Source of the DNA: Caldifarciminota bacterium RBG_13_43_14
GTDB taxonomy: Bacteria; Hydrothermota; Tepidihabitantia; SM23-42
Length of the DNA: 5,902 nucleotides
Reading direction: 5' to 3'
Assembly: GCA_001771735.1 (NCBI GenBank)
Contig: MEUM01000085.1
Coordinates: 1 to 5,902 of the forward strand
The translations under genes were made by a program, and so were the position numbers. The notes beneath the pieces were generated by a model, which ran no database searches, was not told where the DNA came from, and saw nothing but the letters and a program-made list of their open reading frames with translations. How positions within the stretch are numbered: position 1 is the first letter of the stretch; each line of letters begins with the position of its first letter. Positions 1-5,902 of this stretch are shown one piece after another.

Positions 1-373
1 GCGATAATTCAGGATTGGCAGCCCGCATTAAAACAATGCCACGCTGATCGGTTACGGTAAGAAAATCAACGTCAGCACTTTCGAACACACGATTCATCTC
101 GGCCGCCAACAAAGCTCGGTCTTTATCTAATAAGGCATCGTACAAAAGCCGCCGGGTCGTTGTAAAACGTGCAACGTTTGCCACCTGTTGTTCGAACTGT
201 TTATATATTTCACCGGCAGAATTAAGATCGGCACCGACACGGCTCTGTGCCTGATTGATGATTCCCTTACCTATAAAATTTACGCCCACGAAAGTATTAA
301 CAATACCCACAAAAGTTACCGCCAGGATAAATATAAATATTATTTTGGTTCGTAACGACTTAAATTTTATCAT
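1..373 (-). CDS. Membrane-anchored extracytoplasmic sensor protein, N-terminal part (histidine kinase or similar; cut by left edge)
   Basis: The frame begins at ATG 373 and stays open for 124 codons to the window edge; an in-frame TGA two codons before the ATG rules out an earlier start. The protein opens with a short basic stretch (MIKFKSLRTK), then a hydrophobic segment at about residues 11-34 (rich in I, F, V) that looks like an uncleaved membrane anchor. After it comes a helix-like region (about 40-95) and a segment ending VDFLTVTDQRGIVLMRAANP. That last part resembles the start of a Cache/PAS-like periplasmic sensing fold of bacterial histidine kinases and chemoreceptors. The output domain lies outside the window, so kinase, chemoreceptor, cyclase and phosphatase all remain possible. 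The ligand is unknown. The ribosome-binding site is weak (GGTTGA about 6 bases before the ATG). It has its own promoter and follows the Hdr gene by 86 bases, so it may or may not be functionally linked to it. Confidence 0.8.
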   Translation of the reverse strand, partial: MIKFKSLRTKIIFIFILAVTFVGIVNTFVGVNFIGKGIINQAQSRVGADLNSAGEIYKQFEQQVANVARFTTTRRLLYDALLDKDRALLAAEMNRVFESADVDFLTVTDQRGIVLMRAANPELS

Positions 374-403
374 TTTGGTTCAACCGTAAATTTCAATGAA
401 AAA

Positions 404-431
404 ATTATATTGTCAATGTGGCAAAAGTCAA
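404..431 (-). promoter_or_regulatory. Sigma70-type promoter for the sensor gene
   Basis: On the minus strand, TTGACT (431-426) and TATAAT (409-404) are separated by 16 bases. The -10 box is a perfect consensus and the -35 box matches five of six positions. Transcription would begin near 397, leaving a leader of about 25 bases before ATG 373. It lies entirely in the spacer after the Hdr fusion gene, so the sensor can be expressed independently. No convincing terminator separates the two genes, so read-through from the Hdr gene is also possible. Confidence 0.72.
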
Positions 432-459
432 GCCGCACATGATGGCCGAACGGTTATAC

Positions 460-3400
460 TTATGGTCGGTCAAAGCTGAGTTCCAAGGGTCCCAGTTGCG
501 TAATTTGAAAGATGAACTCGTTGATTACCTGCTGAAATCTTATGCCTTCACCGGCCGAAATCCATTCAAGCCGTAAGCGCCCTTGATCAATTCCAAAATC
601 TTTAAGCATATATCTAAGCGTACTATAACGACGTAATGCCTTGTAATTACCGGAGATATAATGACAATCTCCCGGATGGCAACCGGTGATGAGCACTCCA
701 TCAGCACCAGATTTAAACGCATCAAGAATTTGCTCGGATTCAATGCGTCCTGAACACATCGTACGAATAATCCGAAAATCAGGACTGATTTGTAGCCGTG
801 ATACACCGGCAAGATCGGCGCCGGCATAGGAACACCAATTACAACAGAAAACAAGAACTTTTGGACGGTAAGAAGTAACCATCAAACGCCTATCAGATAA
901 CGCTGCAACCATCGAGCTAACCTGCGCTTTAGTAAAGCCGTGCTGACTCATTGCCCCGGATGGACACGATGCCACACAAGTACCACAGCCCTTGCATAAA
1001 ACCTCTTTGATATGGGATACACGCTTGTCATTTCGCAAGACGATCTCAATCGCTTCATAGGGACATAGGCTGCTGCACAAACCACAACCAGCACATAGTT
1101 CTTCATCTACCCAGGAGATGGTCGCTTCGGCATAATACTTGGGATTGGCAATAATCGTGGTGGCACGAGCAACCGAAGCCTCAGCTTGAGCGATCGCTTC
1201 GTCGATGCATTTTGGACTATGCGCCATGCCGGCGACAAAAATCCCTTCAGTCGCGAAATCGACCGGTCTCAATTTTACATGCGCCTCAAGAAAAAAACCA
1301 TCGCTATTTAACGGCACTTTCAACATTTTTGCCAGTGCCTGATTATTTGCATCCGGTTCAACTCCGCTCGAGAGAACAATAATATCCGGGACTACTTCAA
1401 TTTCCTCTTTCAGAATCGGCTCCAATATTCTTACCTTAATCTTGTCCCCATCGTGTTCTAATCGTGGCGGTAAATCGTCCTCGTAGCGGATGAAAATAAT
1501 TCCGGATTCACGGGCTTTTCTATAAAGATCCTCGTTCAATCCATAGGTTCTGACATCTTTATAAAGCATGTAAACCGTCGTGTCCGGGTTAAATTCCACT
1601 ATCTGCAAGGCATTTTTTATAGCCTGAGTGCAGCAAATACGGCTGCAATAAGGATGCTGTTCATTACGCGAACCGACACACTGAATCATAACGACCGAAG
1701 AAAGATGTTCGATACTGGATACTTGACGCTTGTTTTGTTCTTGATTTTCAGTTTTCAGTTTTTGGTTTTTAGCTTTATTAAGTGTTTCCTCCAACTGTTG
1801 TTGGGTGATAACCCGAACATCCTTGCCATAGAGATATTCAGTCGGTTGATATTCCTTGGCGCCGGTGGCGACAATAATAACACCATGCCGCAGAGTTTGT
1901 TTCCTGCCGGCATCGGTTGAAATTTTGGTTTCATAATTACCGACGAATCCATTGATCGATACAATTTCCGTACCGGTAAATATTTTGATGAATGAATTGT
2001 GCTTTACCTTTTCGACTATTATTTTCAAAAAATATTGAACGTCCCGGTCTTTGTTAGTACGGTAAATATGTCTTGCATTGCCGCCGAGTTCGGTCTCTTT
2101 TTCGATCAGAAAAACCTCAAAGCCCTGTTCGGCAAGGGATAGACTGGCCGTTATACCGGCAATCCCTCCGCCAATAACCAATGCCTTCTGGATTACGTCG
2201 ATCTCGACCCTTTTCAGCGGTGCAAGCAGACCGGCTTTCGCAACCGCCATACGGACAAGATCTTTGGCTTTTTCAGTCGCAGCTTGTGAATCCTGCATGT
2301 GAATCCACGAACACTGATCGCGAATATTAGCCATTTCAAAAAGGTATGGATTCAAACCCGCCTCCTGCATGGTTTCGCGAAACAATGGTTCATGAGTTCG
2401 AGGCGTGCACGAAGCCACAACCACCCGATTGAGATCGTGCTCCTTAATCATTTCTACGATACGTTTCTGAGTGTCCTGTGAGCACGTATAGAGATTGTTC
2501 TCCCCATACACAACCTGGGGAAGGCTCTTTACGAATTCGGTAACCTCCGGTACATTTACATATCCCCCGATGTTAATTCCACAATGACATACAAAAACAC
2601 CAATCCGCGGAGTCTGGTTGAGTACATCCTTTTCAACCGGAAGTTCTTTACGCACCACCAAGCTGTTTCTTGCTGGTGCTAATAATCCCATTACTTTCGC
2701 TGCCGCGGCTGAAGCCTGGGTCACGGTTTCAGGAATATCTTTTGGGCCAGCAAATGCACCACAAACATAAACACCATCCTGTATTGTATCAACTGGCATA
2801 AATTCGGATGTTCGGCAAAACCCATATTCATTCAGGTTAACCCGTAATCTCTTTGCCAATTGAACCATGCCTTCTTTTGGCATCAGACCGACTGAAAGTA
2901 CAACCATATCAAATTCTTCTTTCCTTATTTCGCCATTTTCACTCTCGTAGTGCACCTTTAAATTTTTCGTCTCCGGGTCTTCATCAACATTTGAAACGCC
3001 GGCGCGGACAAACTTTACATTATATTCGTTCTTTGCCCGCTCATAATAACTTTCAAAACCTTTGCCGAATGTTCTTATATCCATACAGAAAATTGTTGTA
3101 TCAAGTTCATTTTGGGAATGCTCTTTGGCAATAATTGCCTCTTTTATAGCGTATGTGCAACAGACTGAAGAGCAATAACCCGCGCCTGACTGTGGGTCTC
3201 GTGAGCCAACACACTGAATAAAAGCAATCTTTTTGGGTTCTTTCTTATCGCTAGACCGCAAAATATGACCCTGAAAAGGTCCTGAAGCAGAGAGGATTCT
3301 CTCGAATTCTATTGATGTAACAACATTCTTATACCGACCATAACCATACTCTTTTTTCTTTTTCGCATCATATTCATCAAAACCCGTGGCAAGAATAATT

Positions 3401-5400
3401 GAACCAACATTAAGATCTAAAATTTCGTCAGTCATCCAATGGTCAACTGCCTTTGCCTGGCAGGTATCAACACAAAGATAGCATGAAGAGCAGATACCAC
3501 ATTCCATGCACCGTTTTGCCTCTTCTATTGCCTGTTCGGCCGTGAAAGAGGTTTCAATTTCATTCCAGGTATTTATTCGCACCGAAGGGTTTAAAACATC
3601 TATTTTTTGTCGAGGTTTTTTTTCAGGATGCTCCTGAGGTATTTCAGCAATCTCAATTTTTGGTTTTTCTCTTTTTTGCTTCAGGTCTTCGCCCCTCAAG
3701 AATCTATCAATAGATACTGCCGCCTCATTGCCATCTGCAATTGCCTCAACGATTGATGCTGGTCCTCGGATAATATCACCGCCGGCAAATATACCGGAAA
3801 CATTAGTTTCTAAGGTTATTGGGTCGACCTTCAGTGTGTTCCAGGGATGATGTTGCAGGCTCTCAAACCCGGTAATGTCTGCGGTCTGGCCAATGGCTAT
3901 GATAATTGTGTCACCGCTTACTGATGCTAACTCGCAATCCTTTCTAAACTGTGGATTAAATTTGCCATCCTCTTCGTATACGGAAATACATTCAATCATT
4001 TCTAATCCTGAAATTGCACCGTTTTGTGTGATAATTCTTTTCGGACCCAGTGACGGGTGGATTATTATCCCTTCTTCTACTGCCTCTACAATCTCCCACT
4101 CGTGAGCAGGCATGCGATCTTTCGATGACAGGTCTCTGGTTTCAAGACAGACAAGATGGACCTCCTCAGCACCCAGACGGAAGGCGGTTCGTGCACAATC
4201 AATTGCGACATTGCCACCGCCAATCACAACAACCTTCTTACCGAAATGTTCTATATGTTTACCGGCTTTTGTATCTTTTAAAAATGGTATGCCATAATAC
4301 ACACCTCGATTTTCAATACCCTCGATATTCAAGCCTTTTGCATTCTGAACCCCAATTGCCACAAAGAATGCTTTATAACCTTCAACCTTCAAATCCTGTA
4401 TGGTCTTATCATTGCCAATTGGCACGCCGCCTTTGAACTCAATACCTACATCGAGCAGGCGCGCTACATCATGGAGTGCGATCTTCTTTGATAGTCGGTA
4501 TTCAGGGATACAAGAAACCATCATGCCACCGGGGGAATCAGCAGAATCGAATACTGTGACCGGGTAGCCCATTTTCAATAGTTTTATTGCACAGCTTAAA
4601 CCAGCTGGTCCAGCGCCGATAACTGCAATCTTTTTTTCTTTGGTCGTTGCCAATTTTTTGGCGGGCTCATTGCCATTGTTTCTTGCCCAGTCAGCAACAA
4701 ACCTCTTAAGACGCATTACAGAAACTGCCTCATCCACATCTTTTCTATGGCAGTTTGTTTCACATGGATGATGGCACACTCGACCACATATTGAAGGCAG
4801 CGGCACAACCCCCATGATATATTCATACGCTTCCTTAAATTTCCCTTTGGCGATAAATGATGCATATGCTTGACCAGATAGACCAGCCGGACAGGCATCC
4901 TTGCAGGGTGGCAACCCTGCCTTTTTGATTATGAAGGCATTTGGCACCGCCTGAGGATAGAGACGATAAATAGCTTGTTTTAGTGAAAGACCTTCATCGA
5001 ATTCATTGGGTAGATCAATTGGACAGACTTTTGCACAATCACCACACCCGGTACATTTGCTTTCGTCTATGTAACACGATGTTTTTTTTACGGTTACTGT
5101 AAAGTTACCCTGCCGGCCAGACAGTTTTTCAATCTGGGCATTGTTGATTATCTGAATATTTGGATGCCGCGCAACGCTCACAAGTTTTGGTGCTAAGATA
5201 CACATCGAACAGTCATTGGTAGGAAATGTTTTGTCCAATTGTGCCATCACCCCGCCGATACTTGGTGCTTTTTCAAGCAGATATACTTTAAAGCCCGAAT
5301 CGGCCAAATCCAGGGATGCCTGGATACCGCCGATACCCCCGCCAACGACTAGAACAGCACCAACCTTTTTATTAGATGCTAGGCTTTGGACTTTAGACAT
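460..5400 (-). CDS. hdrA: HdrA-GltD-HdrA-MvhD fusion: multi-flavin, multi-Fe-S electron-transfer (putatively bifurcating) subunit
   Basis: This is a single 1646-residue cytoplasmic polypeptide; typical HdrA is about 650. Domains in order: HdrA unit 1 with FAD motif GGGIGG (20-25), E43 and DCSMC (63-67); ferredoxin half CTGCGDCAKVC (C116, 119, 122, 126); GltD/NfnB Fe-S region (C166, 170, 205, 209, 213, 217); GltD FAD motif GAGPAG (262-267) and nucleotide motif GGGNVA (394-399); six cysteines (631-647); the rest of unit 1 with C730/743/747/748. Then the HdrA N-terminal domain (CHCG at 938, C973, C998, C1030), unit 2 FAD motif GGGIAG (1077-1082) with C1241/1252/1256/1257, a 2[4Fe-4S] ferredoxin (C1436-1446, C1469-1479), and an MvhD domain (C1519, 1520, 1523, 1549, 1574, 1579). 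By family, it would pass electrons between NAD(P)H, ferredoxin, an MvhD partner and HdrB(C). ATG 5400 was chosen because GGGG lies 6 bases upstream and the flavin fold begins soon after; ATG 5412 and TTG 5451 lie in repeat-like DNA. Residues 1209-1226 are a repeat-derived insertion. The domain calls are firm; the bifurcating role and substrates are inferred. Confidence 0.95.
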   Translation of the reverse strand: MSKVQSLASNKKVGAVLVVGGGIGGIQASLDLADSGFKVYLLEKAPSIGGVMAQLDKTFPTNDCSMCILAPKLVSVARHPNIQIINNAQIEKLSGRQGNFTVTVKKTSCYIDESKCTGCGDCAKVCPIDLPNEFDEGLSLKQAIYRLYPQAVPNAFIIKKAGLPPCKDACPAGLSGQAYASFIAKGKFKEAYEYIMGVVPLPSICGRVCHHPCETNCHRKDVDEAVSVMRLKRFVADWARNNGNEPAKKLATTKEKKIAVIGAGPAGLSCAIKLLKMGYPVTVFDSADSPGGMMVSCIPEYRLSKKIALHDVARLLDVGIEFKGGVPIGNDKTIQDLKVEGYKAFFVAIGVQNAKGLNIEGIENRGVYYGIPFLKDTKAGKHIEHFGKKVVVIGGGNVAIDCARTAFRLGAEEVHLVCLETRDLSSKDRMPAHEWEIVEAVEEGIIIHPSLGPKRIITQNGAISGLEMIECISVYEEDGKFNPQFRKDCELASVSGDTIIIAIGQTADITGFESLQHHPWNTLKVDPITLETNVSGIFAGGDIIRGPASIVEAIADGNEAAVSIDRFLRGEDLKQKREKPKIEIAEIPQEHPEKKPRQKIDVLNPSVRINTWNEIETSFTAEQAIEEAKRCMECGICSSCYLCVDTCQAKAVDHWMTDEILDLNVGSIILATGFDEYDAKKKKEYGYGRYKNVVTSIEFERILSASGPFQGHILRSSDKKEPKKIAFIQCVGSRDPQSGAGYCSSVCCTYAIKEAIIAKEHSQNELDTTIFCMDIRTFGKGFESYYERAKNEYNVKFVRAGVSNVDEDPETKNLKVHYESENGEIRKEEFDMVVLSVGLMPKEGMVQLAKRLRVNLNEYGFCRTSEFMPVDTIQDGVYVCGAFAGPKDIPETVTQASAAAAKVMGLLAPARNSLVVRKELPVEKDVLNQTPRIGVFVCHCGINIGGYVNVPEVTEFVKSLPQVVYGENNLYTCSQDTQKRIVEMIKEHDLNRVVVASCTPRTHEPLFRETMQEAGLNPYLFEMANIRDQCSWIHMQDSQAATEKAKDLVRMAVAKAGLLAPLKRVEIDVIQKALVIGGGIAGITASLSLAEQGFEVFLIEKETELGGNARHIYRTNKDRDVQYFLKIIVEKVKHNSFIKIFTGTEIVSINGFVGNYETKISTDAGRKQTLRHGVIIVATGAKEYQPTEYLYGKDVRVITQQQLEETLNKAKNQKLKTENQEQNKRQVSSIEHLSSVVMIQCVGSRNEQHPYCSRICCTQAIKNALQIVEFNPDTTVYMLYKDVRTYGLNEDLYRKARESGIIFIRYEDDLPPRLEHDGDKIKVRILEPILKEEIEVVPDIIVLSSGVEPDANNQALAKMLKVPLNSDGFFLEAHVKLRPVDFATEGIFVAGMAHSPKCIDEAIAQAEASVARATTIIANPKYYAEATISWVDEELCAGCGLCSSLCPYEAIEIVLRNDKRVSHIKEVLCKGCGTCVASCPSGAMSQHGFTKAQVSSMVAALSDRRLMVTSYRPKVLVFCCNWCSYAGADLAGVSRLQISPDFRIIRTMCSGRIESEQILDAFKSGADGVLITGCHPGDCHYISGNYKALRRYSTLRYMLKDFGIDQGRLRLEWISAGEGIRFQQVINEFIFQITQLGPLELSFDRP
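1743..1770 (-). repeat. Four degenerate heptamers inside the coding sequence
   Basis: Plus-strand units are gattttc, agttttc, agttttt and ggttttt, four in a row with a 7-base period. On the coding strand they read as variants of GAAAACT/AAAAACC. They lie inside the HdrA unit 2 coding region and, with their flanks, encode a K/N/Q/E-rich stretch (about residues 1209-1226, AKNQKLKTENQEQNKRQ) between ITQQQLEETL and VSSIEHLSSVVMIQCVGSR. The reading frame is kept. Confidence 0.8.
5370..5397 (-). repeat. Degenerate heptamer run at the 5' end of the Hdr fusion gene
   Basis: Directly after the start codon the coding strand reads TCTAAAG, TCCAAAG, then the weaker copies CCTAGCA and TCTAATA, again with a 7-base period. 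It encodes residues 2 to about 10 (SKVQSLASN), a region before the flavin fold that is expected to be disordered. Only the first two units match closely, so the run is a decayed or marginal repeat. Confidence 0.5.
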
Positions 5401-5406
5401 GGTGTA

Positions 5407-5410
5407 CCCC
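5407..5410 (-). promoter_or_regulatory. Ribosome-binding site that decides the start of the Hdr fusion
   Basis: GGGG on the minus strand sits 6 bases before ATG 5400. The other in-frame starts, ATG 5412 and TTG 5451, have no purine-rich site at a suitable distance, and the residues they would add are translated from repeat-like DNA. It is a modest rather than ideal Shine-Dalgarno match. Confidence 0.5.
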
Positions 5411-5417
5411 ATCAATA

Positions 5418-5538
5418 ATGAAAATCCCAAATTCCGAACACCAAGAACCAAACAATAACTTCCAATCTTTAAACTTATTGAATGTATCTTTGTTTACGAT
5501 TTGTGCTTTGGGATCTGCAATTTGTTTGGGATTTGGGC
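5418..5538. repeat. Degenerate AT-rich, skew-switching imperfect inverted element between hdrB and the Hdr fusion
   Basis: On the plus strand, 5421-5475 is built of A-rich, C-containing words (aaaatcccaaattcc, accaagaaccaaac) with about 16 C and 2 G. From 5476 to 5538 the words are T-rich and G-containing (tttgtgctttggga, tttgtttgggatttggg) with about 17 G and 6 C. The halves are loosely self-complementary: aaatcccaaa near 5422 is mirrored by tttgggattt and tttgggatctg words on the right. The element occupies most of the 177-base hdrB-hdrA gap. An open frame crosses it on the minus strand (ATG 5581 to TAA 5393), but its sequence looks like translated repeat. No clear promoter or terminator is seen in it. 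Confidence 0.6.
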
Positions 5539-5577
5539 CACTTGAGGCGGGTTGGTATTTCGTAGTGAAAAAATTGG

Positions 5578-5902
5578 TCATTTTATTTTCTCCAGAAATT
5601 TCCTCGTTGAGACCCGGTTCATCCGTAAGCCCAAAGCTTTCTCGTCTATGCCCAGGGCGAGTCCGAGCAGCTGAGGATAATACAGAACAGGAAGATTAAA
5701 TTGCTCCTGATATTTTTGTTCTATCTTGCGCTGGTTATCATCAAACATAACACTGCAAAAAGGACACATGAGAACCATTGCGTCAACTGAATCCTTGGCC
5801 AGCTCCTGCAGTTTTGGCCGGGCAAGGGAATAGGCGACATCTTCGTTCAGTGCCAGGACCCCGGCACCGCAGCACCTTGACTTACTCGAGTAGTTGATGC
5901 TT
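5578..5902 (-). CDS. hdrB: HdrB-like heterodisulfide reductase subunit, C-terminal part (cut by right edge)
   Basis: The frame is open from the window edge (first full codon at 5901) to TGA 5580-5578, giving 107 residues. It begins SINYSSKSRCCGAG and continues to VLMCPFCSVMFDDNQ: the CC pair and the CPFC pair, 34 residues apart, are the last part of a CCG motif (Cx(n)CCGx(n)CxxC). In methanogen HdrB this motif holds a noncubane [4Fe-4S] cluster at the disulfide-reducing site. The tail NLPVLYYPQLLGLALGID is characteristic of HdrB. The first CCG domain and the leading cysteine of this one lie beyond the edge. Its position directly upstream of the HdrA-type fusion, on the same strand, supports an hdr(C)B-A operon. 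In a bacterium without known coenzyme M/B the disulfide substrate is unknown. Related CCG proteins (GlpC or LutA type) are less likely given the C-terminal match and the neighbour. Confidence 0.9.
   Translation of the reverse strand, partial: SINYSSKSRCCGAGVLALNEDVAYSLARPKLQELAKDSVDAMVLMCPFCSVMFDDNQRKIEQKYQEQFNLPVLYYPQLLGLALGIDEKALGLRMNRVSTRKFLEKIK

Noticed and set aside
432..462. Possible terminator hairpin (GCC...GGC) after the fusion gene
   Set aside because: The stem is only about three clean pairs around a mismatched loop and is not followed by a T-run in the right place.
1654..1920. Plus-strand open frame of 88 codons
   Set aside because: It lies wholly opposite the HdrA unit 2 coding sequence. 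Its F/L-rich translation comes from the complement of the heptamer repeat, with no domain or start signal.
3875..4436. Overlapping plus-strand open frames of 61 to 128 codons
   Set aside because: They are antisense to the well-supported GltD module and their translations show no recognisable fold or ribosome-binding site.
4716..4898. Minus-strand 60-codon open frame in another frame
   Set aside because: It lies within the conserved GltD Fe-S region, whose cysteine pattern is intact in the main frame, so it is a shadow.
460..5400. Foreign base composition for the GltD or unit 1 segment, suggesting recent transfer
   Set aside because: A few 60-base spot checks ranged from about 33 to 57 percent GC with no clean boundary. 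The lowest value was the lysine-rich linker near 3600-3660.
5401..5451. Longer start for the fusion protein at TTG 5451 or ATG 5412
   Set aside because: The added residues (VLGVRNLGFSLLMGYT) are translated from the repeat-like element, have no suitable ribosome-binding site, and precede the expected N-terminus of the flavin fold.
5401..5577. Internal promoter for the fusion gene
   Set aside because: TTGCAG and AT-rich hexamers occur on the minus strand, but no -35/-10 pair with proper spacing stands out above what AT-rich repeat DNA gives by chance.
1..5902. CRISPR array, tRNA, rRNA or insertion sequence
   Set aside because: No regularly spaced repeats with unique spacers, no clover-leaf or rRNA-like sequence and no transposase motifs were seen; the window is almost fully coding.

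Overview
The window carries part of a heterodisulfide reductase (Hdr)-type electron-transfer locus from an anaerobic bacterium, followed by the start of a membrane sensor gene. All three recognisable genes lie on the minus strand, so transcription runs from the right edge towards the left. I cannot name the species. A bacterial host is suggested by a sigma70-like promoter and by a membrane sensor of bacterial style. The style of the low-complexity repeats reminds me of uncultivated candidate-phylum genomes, but that is only an impression.

Layout in transcription order: (1) 5902-5578, the C-terminal 107 residues of an HdrB-like subunit (second CCG cysteine motif), cut by the right edge. (2) 5577-5401, an unusually long 177-base gap inside what looks like an hdrB-hdrA operon. 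It is filled by a degenerate AT-rich element whose C-rich half switches to a G-rich half near 5475. (3) 5400-460, one very large polypeptide of 1646 residues: HdrA-like unit 1 with a GltD/NfnB-like pyridine-nucleotide oxidoreductase nested inside it, then a second HdrA-like unit, a two-cluster ferredoxin and a C-terminal MvhD/FrhD-like domain. (4) 459-374, a short spacer with a good sigma70-type promoter. (5) 373-1, the N-terminus of a membrane-anchored extracytoplasmic sensor protein, cut by the left edge.

How the genes work together (family knowledge plus inference): HdrB would carry the disulfide-reducing noncubane clusters. The fusion would gather electrons from NAD(P)H through its GltD module, or from a partner docked on MvhD, and distribute them through up to three flavins and about ten Fe-S clusters to HdrB(C) and ferredoxin, as in flavin-based electron bifurcation. 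The disulfide substrate, hydrogenase or formate dehydrogenase partner, and HdrC are not visible here.

The most unusual features are the nested HdrA/GltD/HdrA/MvhD architecture, the complementary loss of accessory domains between the two HdrA units, and 7-base-period repeats that have become protein-coding at two places in the same gene.
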